Positions 8,697 to 17,146 are shown, counted from the stretch's first letter. The stretch: DNA of 64,000 bases from Roseinatronobacter alkalisoli (GCF_028745735.1 NZ_JAQZSM010000004.1:213308-277307); one strand, 5' to 3'. The notes: generated from the sequence alone by a model not told the origin. Translations and numbers: made by a program.

Positions 8697-9007
8697 TGAA
8701 CGAACGCGCCTTTGACACAGGATAACCGGAAAAATGACCGTGGAAATGTTTCAATCATCGATTTCATCGGCACCCGCGACAGGATTGACAAGTTTTCCTG
8801 ATGCCGGTCGCGAACGGCCCCTCATCGCCCCCGTGCTTTTTGCAATGGTGGCCGTCGTGGCGCTGAACTGAACATTATGGGCGGCTGTCAGCGTCATGCC
8901 GCGACGTTTCGGCGGCATGCGCGCCAGTGCTATGGCTTCGGCGCCATTTTCCAGAGCCTTATTTGCTGACCAAGACAACTGGTTGACGAATGGCGAATCT
9001 GCCATTA
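8697..9007. other. Gene-poor stretch with a possible decayed ORF
   Basis: A frame at 8734-8871 (+) encodes 45 residues ending in a hydrophobic stretch (LIAPVLFAMVAVVALN) and similar-looking sense continues beyond its stop to about 9004. This could be a broken membrane-protein gene, but nothing is recognisable and the 3' part is also open on the other strand. No RNA gene or terminator is seen. Confidence 0.25.
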
Positions 9008-9032
9008 ATTAATTATACATTGTATAATTAAT
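9008..9032. promoter_or_regulatory. 25-bp palindromic operator before the DHFR-like/TetR operon
   Basis: Arms ATTAATTATAC and GTATAATTAAT are perfect 11-bp inverted repeats around ATT. The palindrome ends 9 bases before the first start codon of a two-gene operon whose second gene is a TetR regulator, so autorepression is the natural reading. Confidence 0.75.
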
Positions 9033-9041
9033 GAGGCTGAA

Positions 9042-9578
9042 ATGATCAGTGGGCATGTGTTCATCGCGACCAGTCTGGACGGTTTCATCGCACGCAAAAA
9101 CGGCGATATCGGATGGTTGCTGGAGAGGGACGACCCGTCCGAAGATCATGGATATGATGCCTTTATCAAGGACATCGATATGATCGTCATGGGGCGCGGC
9201 AGCTACGAATGCATGCGGGATGTCAGGCCATGGCCCTATACGCGCCCGGTTCTTGTCCTGTTCTCCTCATTGAAAGATGAGCAGATACCTGAGGAGCTTG
9301 CAAGCAAGGTGCGGTTCTCGGACAAGTCACCGGAAGTGACGATGGCCATGCTTGACGCCCAGGGAATTCGCCGCGTCTATGTCGATGGCGGGCGCGTGAT
9401 CCAGTCATTTCTGCGCGCCGGGCTGATTGCCGACATGGTGATCACCCGCGTGCCGGTGCTGCTTGGGCAGGGCCGCCGCCTGTTCGGCACGCTTGCTGCG
9501 GATATTCCGCTTGTTCATGAGAACACCTGTGCCTTCGGGTCCGGCCTTGTCCAGTCACGCTACCGGATCGCCGCATGA
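9042..9578 (+). CDS. Dihydrofolate reductase-like (RibD C-terminal domain) protein
   Basis: The 178-residue protein matches the short RibD_C/DHFR-like family: SLDGFIARKNGDIGWL at the N-terminus, VMGRGSYE near residue 50, VDGGRVIQSFLRAGLIADM near residue 115 and the PVLLGQGRRLF block. These are NADPH-binding reductases of mostly unknown substrate, often beside TetR or MarR regulators. The stop overlaps the ATG of the TetR gene by four bases, so the pair is one operon controlled from the palindrome upstream. Confidence 0.85.
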   Translation: MISGHVFIATSLDGFIARKNGDIGWLLERDDPSEDHGYDAFIKDIDMIVMGRGSYECMRDVRPWPYTRPVLVLFSSLKDEQIPEELASKVRFSDKSPEVTMAMLDAQGIRRVYVDGGRVIQSFLRAGLIADMVITRVPVLLGQGRRLFGTLAADIPLVHENTCAFGSGLVQSRYRIAA

Positions 9579-10150
9579 ACCGCCCGAGAGGACGCCCGCC
9601 ACGCGACAGTCCGACCGTATCACGCGACGATATGCTGACCGCTGCGCTGCATCTGTTGGATACAAAGGGCGTCGCGGCCTTCACCATGCGTGCGCTGGCG
9701 ACGCGGCTGCAGGTCAATCCGATGACGATCTACCATCATTTCGGGGATCGGGACGCTTTGGTCGCGGCGATGGCGGAACGTGTCTATTCCAGCGTGTCCG
9801 CGCCTGATTCAGGGGGAAGCCTTCGTCGGATCGAAGCCCTTATGCGCGCCTATCATGGTCAGGTTCTCCGGCATCCCGGCCTTACATTGCTTGTTTTCAG
9901 CCTTCCAGAGGTCTTTCCGCAGCAGGCACGACGGATCACCGACGATATTGCCCAACTGCTTATTGATGCTGGCCTGACGGCGCAAAAGGCGCGGCTTTGG
10001 GTCAACATCCTTGTAGATTTCACCCATGGGGCCGCAATTGCCACCGCGATGGGTGCGCATGCAGAACCAAAAGACCGCGACGCATTCTGCGACGATGACT
10101 ATGCCGATGCGCTTCGTGCGTTGTTGACCGGGTTGCAGGGCGGATCATGA
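9575..10150 (+). CDS. TetR/AcrR-family repressor
   Basis: A 191-residue regulator with an N-terminal TetR helix-turn-helix (DTKGVAAFTMRALATRLQVNPMTIYHHFGDRDALV, residues about 27-62) and a TetR_C-type ligand-binding domain. The leading RPRGRPPRDSP basic arm is typical. The start ATG overlaps the stop of the preceding reductase gene. It most likely binds the 25-bp palindrome at 9008-9032 and represses both genes until its unknown ligand appears. Confidence 0.87.
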   Translation: MNRPRGRPPRDSPTVSRDDMLTAALHLLDTKGVAAFTMRALATRLQVNPMTIYHHFGDRDALVAAMAERVYSSVSAPDSGGSLRRIEALMRAYHGQVLRHPGLTLLVFSLPEVFPQQARRITDDIAQLLIDAGLTAQKARLWVNILVDFTHGAAIATAMGAHAEPKDRDAFCDDDYADALRALLTGLQGGS

Positions 10151-10188
10151 CATATCTGCAGCGATGGGCTACCGCGCGGAAACCAATG

Positions 10189-10773
10189 TCACCGATCGGT
10201 CAGCCCCCGGCCTTTGATGATATTATCCCGCCATTTGTCGATCCGGCGGATGCGTGTTTCTGACTGTCTGGCATCCGCGATATGCAGCACATAGCCGCGC
10301 TGGCGACCCGGTGTCAGTTGCCAGAACGCTTCCGCCAGTTCCGGGTCGTGGTCCAGCGCATCCTGGAACTCGTCGGGGTAATGAAGATTGTGTTTCGCGC
10401 TGAAATCAACCTGCAGCCCGTCTTTCTCTGCCTGAATGGCTTTTTCGATGAATGCCGTGACGGAATGCGCGTGTTCCCTGATCTGATCAAGGTTTTTGAA
10501 CCGAAGCTGCCGCATTGCCTGCGAATGTTGTCCCGGCGCCACCAGATGGCCCGCAGTGTCTTCCAGCAGCGAACCCTTGAAAAACCCAAGGGCGCAGAAG
10601 TCCTTCATCCCGAAGATGATGGCAACATTGCTGCCCGTATGGGAATAACAAAGCTTGCCCCATTTCACATGTTCTTCCAGACCACTGTCAAGGGCGAGGG
10701 AACGCAGCATCCTGCGTTCATCGTGCCAGTCCGGCTTGGCCAGCAATGTGGCGACTGTTGAAATATTCGACAT
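10189..10773 (-). CDS. YdeI/OmpD-associated family protein (DUF1801-YdeI)
   Basis: The 194-residue protein joins an N-terminal DUF1801 fold (LALDSGLEEHVKWGKLCYSHTGSNVAII) to a C-terminal YdeI tail with repeated basic residues (GRQRGYVLHIADARQSETRIRRIDKWRDNIIKGRGL), a pattern characteristic of YdeI-type proteins. Members have been linked to stress and peptide resistance in enterobacteria, but the biochemical role is unknown. It starts with a conventional ATG, lies 21 bases from the stop of the DoxX gene upstream in the same direction, and likely shares its transcript with the DoxX and SRPBCC-ArsR genes. Confidence 0.85.
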   Translation of the reverse strand: MSNISTVATLLAKPDWHDERRMLRSLALDSGLEEHVKWGKLCYSHTGSNVAIIFGMKDFCALGFFKGSLLEDTAGHLVAPGQHSQAMRQLRFKNLDQIREHAHSVTAFIEKAIQAEKDGLQVDFSAKHNLHYPDEFQDALDHDPELAEAFWQLTPGRQRGYVLHIADARQSETRIRRIDKWRDNIIKGRGLTDR

Positions 10774-10794
10774 CTCGTTACGCTTCTGGTCGCT

Positions 10795-11160
10795 TCATAA
10801 CGGGGCGAGGAACCACCGGCCAGCCGCTATGATTGCACAGATCACCACGACTCCCAGCCAATAGTATACCGGGCCATACCCTTCAGTGCCTGACCGAAGA
10901 TGAAGACCCGCAAACATCAGCATTTCGCCGACGATCACTGTTGCAGCCAGCGGAACGACATAGCCGATGGCGGGCGCGATAGCAGGCGCAAGCAGCCCGA
11001 GCGCGCAAATCAGTTCGATGGGGATCAGGAGCAGCCAGACACTATGCGGCAATGCGCTGAGTGACGGGACAGTCTGCTCTGAGTTGAAGAACTTCCAGCC
11101 TGCGCCAATGGCCGTGTGTGCCGCCAGCAGCGCCTGCAATGTCCAGAGAAGTATATTCAT
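10795..11160 (-). CDS. DoxX-like membrane protein
   Basis: This 121-residue protein has four predicted hydrophobic helices and the DoxX-like signature with a charged residue pair in the middle helices (WKFFNSE after helix 1; PIELICALGLL in helix 2). DoxX-like proteins are small inner-membrane proteins, some tied to quinone or thiosulfate metabolism; this subgroup is frequently found with SRPBCC and ArsR genes, as here. The gene is 22 bases downstream of the SRPBCC gene and likely in the same operon. Confidence 0.8.
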   Translation of the reverse strand: MNILLWTLQALLAAHTAIGAGWKFFNSEQTVPSLSALPHSVWLLLIPIELICALGLLAPAIAPAIGYVVPLAATVIVGEMLMFAGLHLRSGTEGYGPVYYWLGVVVICAIIAAGRWFLAPL

Positions 11161-11182
11161 TTGCGCCTCTTGTTACATCCTG

Positions 11183-11593
11183 TCAGCGAAGGTTTGAAAC
11201 CACCTGTTCAAGCTTGTCGAGAAACCGCGTCCAGCCAGCGGTTGCGCCGCGATACGCCTGTTCCTGATCGGGGCCAAAGCCCGTCTGCACCATCCGGAGA
11301 TGCGTGCCGGAACCCGCCTTGGTGAGTGTCCAGGTCACGACACTTTCCAGCCCCTGTGCCTGCCACGAATAGGACAGCGTCTTATGTGGTTCAATTTCCA
11401 GAACTTCGCAGGTGATGGTTCCCCATGGCGCATTCAACGCAAAACCATGTCCGACCTGTGGTTCAAAATCACATGCCATCAGCCATTCCCGGATAAGGTG
11501 TTCCTGCGTCAATGCGCGCCACACTTTTTCCGGGGGGTGCTCAAGGATGCGTTCCTTGATCACGCTGCGCACATTCATATCCGTGGCGGTCAT
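11183..11593 (-). CDS. SRPBCC (AHSA1-type) domain protein
   Basis: A single 136-residue START-like domain of the activator-of-Hsp90 homologue type: IKERILEHPPEKVWRALTQEHLIREWLM at the N-terminus, LSYSWQ in the middle and the C-terminal GWTRFLDKLEQV helix. Such proteins bind a hydrophobic ligand in a helix-grip cavity. Its ATG overlaps the TGA of the ArsR gene, so the pair is translationally coupled; the ArsR protein is expected to respond to a compound related to the SRPBCC ligand. Confidence 0.87.
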   Translation of the reverse strand: MTATDMNVRSVIKERILEHPPEKVWRALTQEHLIREWLMACDFEPQVGHGFALNAPWGTITCEVLEIEPHKTLSYSWQAQGLESVVTWTLTKAGSGTHLRMVQTGFGPDQEQAYRGATAGWTRFLDKLEQVVSNLR

Positions 11594-11913
11594 TGATCCA
11601 TTCTCCGCAGCAGGTCTTCCATGTCGTCAAGCCGTTTGTCCCAGAACCCGCCCATGCGTCTGGTCCAGTCGACAAGTGGCGCAAGGGCTTCTTGCTGTGC
11701 GACATAATGAGTCTGGCGCCCCGCCTGACGACCGCTGACAAGCCCCGCACGCCTGAGGACGCCAAGATGTTTGGAAACTGCGGGTTGCGATATGCCTGCG
11801 GCATCCGTCAGCGCGGAAACGGTCTGTTCACCTTCAAGGCACAACTTTTCAAACAGGCGTCGCCGTGTGGGGTCGGACAGTGACCGGAATACGTCATCAT
11901 GCAATTGGCCCAT
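11590..11913 (-). CDS. ArsR-family repressor (SRPBCC-associated type)
   Basis: The 107-residue protein is a winged helix with the usual FRSLSDPTRRRLFEKL opening, recognition helix AAGISQPAVSKHLGVLRRAGLV and wing SGRQAGRQTHY. It has a single Cys (about residue 25) and no CxC metal site, so it belongs to the non-metal group that sits with SRPBCC genes. It is the first gene of a four-gene run (ArsR, SRPBCC, DoxX, YdeI). A GCTAT-N10-ATAGC repeat lies 17 bases upstream. Confidence 0.87.
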   Translation of the reverse strand: MGQLHDDVFRSLSDPTRRRLFEKLCLEGEQTVSALTDAAGISQPAVSKHLGVLRRAGLVSGRQAGRQTHYVAQQEALAPLVDWTRRMGGFWDKRLDDMEDLLRRMDQ

Positions 11914-11930
11914 TGTTTCATAACTCCCTG

Positions 11931-11950
11931 GCTATTGATGAATAGATAGC
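11931..11950. promoter_or_regulatory. Candidate ArsR operator GCTAT-N10-ATAGC
   Basis: The inverted repeat sits 17 bases upstream of the arsR start codon. A second, wider pair CATAACT / AGTTATG (11919-11925 and 11956-11962) surrounds it. Both are AT-rich against a GC-rich background. Confidence 0.5.
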
Positions 11951-12205
11951 TGTTTAGTTATGAGTCGTCAAGGACGTCATGCCGGCCGTGAAACAGGGCA
12001 TTCGCCAGCACATAAGGAAACCCGGCGCCTGCATCATGAGAGCCGAAGCCGGTTTCCTGAACATCGCATCCTGTATCCAGTACCCGGAGAAGCCGCAGAA
12101 GGGGGGCAGGGAACCTGCCATTCGTTCCCGCGCAGCGGTCCGAACCGGATAATCGCGAATGTGGGATTCAGTGAATTCTGGCGAGGCTTGCGCGGCGAAA
12201 CATTG

Positions 12206-12541
12206 CTACTGGTCAAAATCTGCGATTGCGCGGCGCGTTGCCGAACTGCGCCACCGCCGCTCCAGAATGCGTTCCAGGACTTCGGCGGGGATATGTGCAA
12301 GCCGTGCCAGAACGATATCATATCCCGCATAATGCGGCTCGCAGAAGAACGCTTCCGGCATCAGTTCGATAAGGTGCTCGCGCTCCGCAACAGGCACCCC
12401 CAAAAGGACGATACTGTCATCATGTAGCCGAAGCCGCGCCAGCAAGCGCTTTCGCACCTTCAGCGATGGTTCGCCATAGGACGTGGCTTCGGCAACCTCT
12501 GGCCACCGCAATGCCATGGTAACCACATCGTTCCAATGCAT
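12206..12541 (-). CDS. MmcQ/YjbR family protein
   Basis: This 111-residue protein has the family layout: an N-terminal WPEVAEATSYGEPSLKVRKRLLARL segment, a middle beta-sheet, and the C-terminal helix with the VLERILERRWRSSATRRAIADF pattern. The fold is a double-wing, CyaY-like DNA-binding domain, but no pathway is known. It stands alone, transcribed away from the MarR gene, with a 290-base gap on its 3' side that holds no gene I can see. Confidence 0.85.
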   Translation of the reverse strand: MHWNDVVTMALRWPEVAEATSYGEPSLKVRKRLLARLRLHDDSIVLLGVPVAEREHLIELMPEAFFCEPHYAGYDIVLARLAHIPAEVLERILERRWRSSATRRAIADFDQ

Positions 12542-12628
12542 GGGATACCGCCTTTCTTGCCTTGTGTTCCGAACCCGTGGGCCTTTGGTGCCTGACGCTT
12601 CGCCAATACCTTCATGCGGGGATGAATG

Positions 12629-13159
12629 TCAGTTTCCGGGTTCTTGTCCGGCTGTTCCGCCCTCTCTGGTTGCCATCGCCCGTGCGGTCGCATCAAGTGC
12701 GGCGTGAAGCGCGGCTGCAGTTTCAGCCCCAAGTGCGGCGACAATGTCGCCATGCGCCTGCGTCCAGTAAGGAAGCGCCGCGACCAGCCGTGCCTTGCCA
12801 GCTTCAGTCAACTGAATGACCCGCACGCGCCGGTCCGTGTCGCTGCGGCCCACTTGAACCAGCCCTGCGTTTTCCAGCGCGCGCAGATTGCGCGTAAGCG
12901 TCGAGATGTCCAGCGCCAGAATTTCCGCAAGCTTGCCCATCGGTTGCGCCCCGTCCGGCCCCAGTGCGACCGCGTTCATCAGCGTGACCTGCGTGGCTTG
13001 CAACCCGGTCGGGCGCAATGCGTCATCATAGGCGTGCGTGATCGCCCGTGCCGCGCGCCTTACGCGAAAGAACAGGCATTCCGCAGACATGGTCCTCGCC
13101 GCATCAAGATGATCTGTCATTTTGTCCCAGGGCTGGTTGATCGGCGATGCGTTGCTCAT
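12629..13159 (-). CDS. MarR-family transcriptional repressor
   Basis: A 176-residue winged-helix regulator: LRPTGLQATQVTLMNAV, MGKLAEILALDISTLTRNLRALENAGLV as recognition helices and GRSDTDRRVRVIQLTEAGKA as the wing. It lies back to back with a Tat-exported alpha/beta hydrolase gene, with a perfect 18-bp palindrome between them. The same 18 bp recur 11 kb away before a serine hydrolase operon, which suggests that this protein controls at least two loci. The inducer is not known; one Cys (about residue 29) is present and could serve redox or thiol sensing. Confidence 0.88.
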   Translation of the reverse strand: MSNASPINQPWDKMTDHLDAARTMSAECLFFRVRRAARAITHAYDDALRPTGLQATQVTLMNAVALGPDGAQPMGKLAEILALDISTLTRNLRALENAGLVQVGRSDTDRRVRVIQLTEAGKARLVAALPYWTQAHGDIVAALGAETAAALHAALDATARAMATREGGTAGQEPGN

Positions 13160-13170
13160 TGCCCAATATA

Positions 13171-13188
13171 AACTTGTATATACAAGTT
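13171..13188. promoter_or_regulatory. 18-bp palindromic operator AACTTGTATATACAAGTT (copy 1)
   Basis: A perfect palindrome in the gap between the divergent marR gene (start 13159) and the alpha/beta hydrolase gene (start 13235). An identical 18-bp core occurs at 24271-24288. Length and position fit a MarR dimer site. Confidence 0.85.
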
Positions 13189-13234
13189 ATTATTGCTAAG
13201 CAACGCGAAAAGACACCTGCTAGGAGAACACGAA

Positions 13235-14029
13235 GTGACCTCTGTTACCGACCTGTCCAACACGCGCCGCAGAATCCTTCAGGGGGCATTGGCGTTAGGA
13301 GCCTTAGCTGTTGGCCCGCGGGCTTCAGCATCTGGCCCCACGCCCGCGCTGACATTCGTGTTGGTCCATGGTGCATGGCATGGCGGGTGGTGCTGGGGGC
13401 CGATGGCCAGCATTCTGCGCAGCCACGGCCACCAGGTGTACACGCCCACGCTTACCGGGCTGGGCGAACGCGCGCATCTGTCAGCTGACACTACCGATCT
13501 GGATACCCACATCACCGATATCGTTTCAACCATCCGCTATGAAGACCTGAACGACGTTGTGCTGGTGGGGCACAGCTATGCGGGAATGGTCATCACCGGC
13601 GTGGCCGACCAGATGGCCGACAAGCTGCGTGCGTTGGTTTATCTGGACGCCTTTCTGCCGGATTCCGGGCAGTCATTCGTCAACCTGATCGGGGATATGG
13701 ACCTTGCGGCCCTTGCGGTGGACCAGCATGTGCCGCCCATGCTTACAGTTGCGGAACTCGGCATCACCGATGCGGCCCTTGCTGCATTTGTCGGGGACCG
13801 TCTGACGGATCATCCCATCGGCACCTTGCAGCAGGAATTGCAGTTTGACCCTGACAGGGTGGCGCAACTCCGGCGGATATTCATTCAGACATCCGACCTG
13901 TTCGGGGATGAAGCCGGGAAGGCCGCATCCGCCGGGTTTGAAATGCGCAATATGGGCGGCGGGCACAATGCCATGCTGACGCAGCCGCAACAATTGGCGG
14001 AACTCTTGCTGGATGTCGCAACGGAATAA
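13235..14029 (+). CDS. Exported alpha/beta hydrolase (EstC/pyrethroid hydrolase-like)
   Basis: The GTG at 13235 is preferred because AGGAG lies 8 bases before it; the frame also opens at a TTG 42 bases earlier. The N-terminus is a twin-arginine signal (TRRRILQGALAL). The body begins LTFVLVHGAWHGGWCW, the oxyanion-hole region of the HNL/esterase-like group, has the nucleophile elbow GHSYAGM and the C-terminal catalytic His in GGGHNAM. It should be a periplasmic serine esterase or amidase of unknown substrate, repressed by the divergent MarR protein. Confidence 0.85.
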   Translation: MTSVTDLSNTRRRILQGALALGALAVGPRASASGPTPALTFVLVHGAWHGGWCWGPMASILRSHGHQVYTPTLTGLGERAHLSADTTDLDTHITDIVSTIRYEDLNDVVLVGHSYAGMVITGVADQMADKLRALVYLDAFLPDSGQSFVNLIGDMDLAALAVDQHVPPMLTVAELGITDAALAAFVGDRLTDHPIGTLQQELQFDPDRVAQLRRIFIQTSDLFGDEAGKAASAGFEMRNMGGGHNAMLTQPQQLAELLLDVATE

Positions 14030-14203
14030 ATCCGCAAACCAGTCCGGGCGGGTCATCATCCGGGGCGCAATGGCCCGAAAAGATGTTGCACAACGCGGGC
14101 AGCCCCCGGATGATGGCGGACACATGTTTTTCAGGGCTGACGATGCCCTTTCACGGCCAGCGCGTGGTCCCCGGTGGCTTTGTCCCGATGGTGGAGGTAT
14201 GAC

Positions 14204-15091
14204 ATGCAGAAAATAATCCCGCATCTTTGGTTTGACGGCGCGGCAGAGGACGCGGCGAAACTTTACACAGCGCTTGTGCCAGACTCCCGCATCGGCAAAA
14301 TCAGTCGCTATGGCAAGGCAGGGTTCGAGGTGCATGGCCAGCCAGAGGGCACGGCCATGAATGTGGACATCACGCTGGGTGGTCAACGCATGCTGGCGCT
14401 GAATGCCGGCCCCCGCTTCCGCCCGACGCCTGCGGTGTCATATTACCTGATGTTTGAGGACCGCGCTGCGCTTGATCATGCGTGGAAGGCATTGGCCGAA
14501 GGCGGGCAGGTCCATATGCCGCTTGACGCCTATCCATGGAGCGATCGTTACGGTTGGCTTGATGACCGCTGGGGCGTTTCGTGGCAGCTGTCGCTGGGAA
14601 CACTGGCACAGACCGGGGGGCAGGCCATGACGCCCATGTTGCTGTTCACCGGGGACAAGGCAGGTCAGGCTGAGGCGGCGCTGACGCATTACACGGCGCT
14701 GTTCCCCGATTCCGGCGTCGAAGGCATCCTTCGGCATGATGGCTCTGGTGCTGACGCGGCAGGCAGTGTCATGCATGCGCAGTTCCAGCTTGCTGGCCAG
14801 ACCTTCATGGCCGGTGACAGCGCACTGGCGCATGCGTTCACCTTCACCGAAGCAAATTCCTTCGTTGTGTTCTGCGACGATCAGGCCGAAATCGACCACT
14901 ATTGGAATGCCCTGTCAGCGGTCCCTGAAGCGGAACGTTGCGGCTGGCTGAAAGACCGCTTCGGCGTGTCATGGCAGATCATCCCAAGGCAATTGCCTGC
15001 GCTTCTGTCAGCGCCGGGGGCCGGGGTGATGGAGGCCTTTCTGGGAATGGGCAAGATCGACATTGCGGAACTGGAACGCGCTGCGCGATAG
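14204..15091 (+). CDS. VOC/PhnB-type protein with two repeated domains
   Basis: The 295-residue product contains two PhnB (3-demethylubiquinone methyltransferase-like glyoxalase) halves: KIIPHLWFDGAAEDAAKLYTALVPDS at the N-terminus and TPMLLFTGDKAGQAEAALTHYTALFPDS from about residue 142, each ending in the GWLxDRxGVSWQ motif. GGAGG lies 8 bases before the ATG. Such proteins usually fold as a single metal-dependent or metal-free VOC unit with unknown substrate. A tandem form of this length is well known. The ArsR-SRPBCC pair follows on the same strand. Confidence 0.87.
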   Translation: MQKIIPHLWFDGAAEDAAKLYTALVPDSRIGKISRYGKAGFEVHGQPEGTAMNVDITLGGQRMLALNAGPRFRPTPAVSYYLMFEDRAALDHAWKALAEGGQVHMPLDAYPWSDRYGWLDDRWGVSWQLSLGTLAQTGGQAMTPMLLFTGDKAGQAEAALTHYTALFPDSGVEGILRHDGSGADAAGSVMHAQFQLAGQTFMAGDSALAHAFTFTEANSFVVFCDDQAEIDHYWNALSAVPEAERCGWLKDRFGVSWQIIPRQLPALLSAPGAGVMEAFLGMGKIDIAELERAAR

Positions 15092-15161
15092 ACGGAATGC
15101 GCGCGGGGCGGGGCTGTCGGAACCCGCTGGCGATAAAGTTAGCCGAAAGGGTAAGTTTTGC

Positions 15162-15206
15162 TTGACCTTGGGGCAGGGGAGTCGATAACTTAGCTATATG
15201 GCTAAG
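15162..15206 (+). promoter_or_regulatory. Promoter and ArsR operator overlapping the start codon
   Basis: A -35 box TTGACC (15162-15167), a 17-base spacer and a -10 box ATAACT (15185-15190) lead directly into the palindrome CTTAGCTATATGGCTAAG (15189-15206). The arsR ATG at 15198 lies inside the palindrome, so transcription would begin at or next to the start codon and the message would be nearly leaderless. No ribosome site is visible. Confidence 0.65.
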
Positions 15207-15557
15207 CATGATTCCACACTTGACCTTCTGTTCACCGCGCTTGGCGATCCGACGCGCCGCGCAATCCTGATGCGCCTTGCGCAGGGGGATGCCAGCGTCA
15301 GTGAACTGGCCGCGCCGCATGACATGGCGCTGCCGTCCTTTGTTAAACATCTGGGCAAGCTGGAACAGGCCGGGTTGATCACCACCACCAAGGCAGGGCG
15401 CGTGCGGTCCTGCGCCCTGTCGCCGGACGCCTTCGCCCCGATGGATGACTGGCTGAGTGCGCAGCGTGCCATCTGGAACAGCCGCCTTGACCGTTTCGAC
15501 GATTATGTCAGCAATCTCAAAAGGATGAGAGAGAATGAAACTGGACCCGAAAACTGA
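15198..15557 (+). CDS. ArsR-family repressor (SRPBCC-associated type, second module)
   Basis: A 119-residue winged helix with FTALGDPTRRAILMRLAQGD, DMALPSFVKHLGKLEQAGLI and the TTKAGRVRSCAL wing. It has no metal-binding CxC motif. The start lies within a palindrome that must be its own operator. The SRPBCC gene overlaps its 3' end by 23 bases, so the two are translated from one message. Confidence 0.87.
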   Translation: MAKHDSTLDLLFTALGDPTRRAILMRLAQGDASVSELAAPHDMALPSFVKHLGKLEQAGLITTTKAGRVRSCALSPDAFAPMDDWLSAQRAIWNSRLDRFDDYVSNLKRMRENETGPEN

Positions 15558-16005
15558 CCTGAAACTGGAACGCACCCTGGCCGCACCCCGCGCCCTGTTA
15601 TGGGAATGCTGGACAACGCCCGAACACATCAAACAGTTTTTCGTGCCGCATCCGCATCTGGTGAAAGACTGCGAGATCAATCTGCGCATTGGCGGGCGGT
15701 TCAACACTGTTTTTGATGTAGAAGGCAATGAGATGAAGAACGAGGGCGTGTATCTGGAAATCGTGCCAGAAGAAAAGCTTGTCTTCACCGATACCTATAG
15801 CGAAGGGTGGAAGCCCAGCGAAAACCCGTTCATGACCGCGATCATCCTGTTGGAGGATGCACCGGACGGCGGCACGAAATACACCGCCATCGCCCGGCAC
15901 CGGACACCAGAGTCCCGCCAATCGCATGAAGACATGGGCTTTTTCGGCGGCTGGGGAACGGTGCTTGACCAGTTGGAAGCCTATGCAAAAACAATGATGC
16001 GCTGA
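15535..16005 (+). CDS. SRPBCC (AHSA1-type) protein, second module
   Basis: The 156-residue START-like protein has RTLAAPRALLWECWTTPEHIKQFF at the N-terminus, the central GxFxTVF strand and the C-terminal GFFGGWGTVLDQLEAYA helix, a pattern shared with many SRPBCC proteins encoded next to ArsR regulators. AGGATGAGAG precedes the ATG. It overlaps arsR by 23 bases. Its ligand and chemistry are unknown; the module layout matches that at 11183-11913 and 24341-25210. Confidence 0.87.
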   Translation: MKLDPKTDLKLERTLAAPRALLWECWTTPEHIKQFFVPHPHLVKDCEINLRIGGRFNTVFDVEGNEMKNEGVYLEIVPEEKLVFTDTYSEGWKPSENPFMTAIILLEDAPDGGTKYTAIARHRTPESRQSHEDMGFFGGWGTVLDQLEAYAKTMMR

Positions 16006-16061
16006 TACCTGCGACCACGTGCGGCCCCCGGATTTGACGGGGCCGCAGCGCGGCAATCGTG

Positions 16062-16490
16062 TCATCCGGGCAGGGTATCTGCGGCGTATTGGGCGATGAA
16101 TTCCGCGCTGGGTTCAATTGGTGTGATCACGTCGATCAGAACGCCGTTCGGGTCTTGCGTGATGAAATGCCGCTGGCCGAAGGGTTCATCGCGCAGCGAC
16201 AGCAGGACCGGCAGGCCCTTCGTCACCAGCGCGTCATGCACTGCATCCACGTCCGGCACTTCGAAATTGAGCAGAACACCTGATGCCGGGCGGTGCCGCG
16301 CGCATTCGGGAATGGTGTCATGGCTGGCGTCCAGAATTGCCAGATTGACGTTTTCATCCGTCTGCGATTGCAGATGCGCATACCAGTCGGCCGCAAACAG
16401 CGCGCGAAAGCCGAAATGCGCCTGATAGAAGGCGCTGGTTGCAGTGACATCGGCCACCATGAGCACGGGGTAATACTGGGTGATTTTCAT
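16062..16490 (-). CDS. VOC (glyoxalase/bleomycin resistance-type) protein
   Basis: This 142-residue single-domain VOC protein has [28 protein letters not shown] at the N-terminus and [20 protein letters not shown] at the C-terminus, the usual paired beta-alpha-beta-beta-beta units. Substrate is unknown; many members sequester or alter toxic small molecules. It is divergent from a TetR gene with two palindromes between, which are probable operators for both. Confidence 0.85.
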   Translation of the reverse strand: MKITQYYPVLMVADVTATSAFYQAHFGFRALFAADWYAHLQSQTDENVNLAILDASHDTIPECARHRPASGVLLNFEVPDVDAVHDALVTKGLPVLLSLRDEPFGQRHFITQDPNGVLIDVITPIEPSAEFIAQYAADTLPG

Positions 16491-16513
16491 TGCTTGCGCT
16501 CCTGTGCGAAAAG

Positions 16514-16561
16514 CATACAGTGTGTATGTATCTGTGAATTAACATACAGGCTGCATGTATG
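16514..16561. promoter_or_regulatory. Two CATACA...TGTATG palindromes between VOC and TetR genes
   Basis: Site 1 is CATACAGTGTGTATG (16514-16528), perfect arms around GTG. Site 2 is CATACA-N7-TGTATG (16543-16561), overlapping the tetR start codon. The shared half-site suggests that one dimeric repressor binds both and controls both genes. Confidence 0.7.
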
Positions 16562-17146
16562 CAAGAGAGACGTTCCAATCAGGACCGCCGCCAGGAAACC
16601 CGCCGCGCATTGATCAGTGCCGCGCGCGCGCTGTTTCTGGAAAAAGGCTATGCCGCCACCGGCACGCCCGAAGTGGTCGCGCGCGCGGGCCTGACCCGCG
16701 GGGCGCTGTACCATCATTTCAAGGACAAACAGGCGCTGTTTCTGGCCGTGGTGGAGGCCGAGGCCGCGCAGATCGCAGCCGGGATCGCGGCAGGGTCCGC
16801 CGATGCGCAAACCCCGTTGGCGGCGCTGAATGCTGGTGCGCAGGCCTATTTTGCCGCGATGCGCGTGCCGGGCCGGGTGCGGCTGATGCTGCTGGAAGGG
16901 CCTGCCGTGCTCAGCCCGGAAACAATGCGCCGGATTGACCTTGAAACCGGCGGGCGCGAATTGCGGCTGGGCATCGCGGCAGCACTGGGGCAGGCCGCGA
17001 CGGTCGGGCAGGTTGATACGCTTGCAGACCTTATATCGGCAATGTTCGACCGCGCCGCGCTGGCCGTTGACGGCGGGGCGGAGCGACTGCTTTATGAGGA
17101 AACAATGCGTGATCTGCTGGCGCGCCTTGTCGGGCCGGAACCGTGA
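16559..17146 (+). CDS. TetR/AcrR-family repressor
   Basis: The 195-residue regulator has a TetR_N helix-turn-helix (ALFLEKGYAATGTPEVVARAGLTRGALYHHFKDKQALF, residues about 24-61) and a C-terminal domain rich in Ala and Leu. Its start codon lies in operator site 2, which fits autorepression. It faces a VOC gene and is followed on the same strand by an alpha/beta hydrolase gene. Confidence 0.87.
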   Translation: MQERRSNQDRRQETRRALISAARALFLEKGYAATGTPEVVARAGLTRGALYHHFKDKQALFLAVVEAEAAQIAAGIAAGSADAQTPLAALNAGAQAYFAAMRVPGRVRLMLLEGPAVLSPETMRRIDLETGGRELRLGIAAALGQAATVGQVDTLADLISAMFDRAALAVDGGAERLLYEETMRDLLARLVGPEP

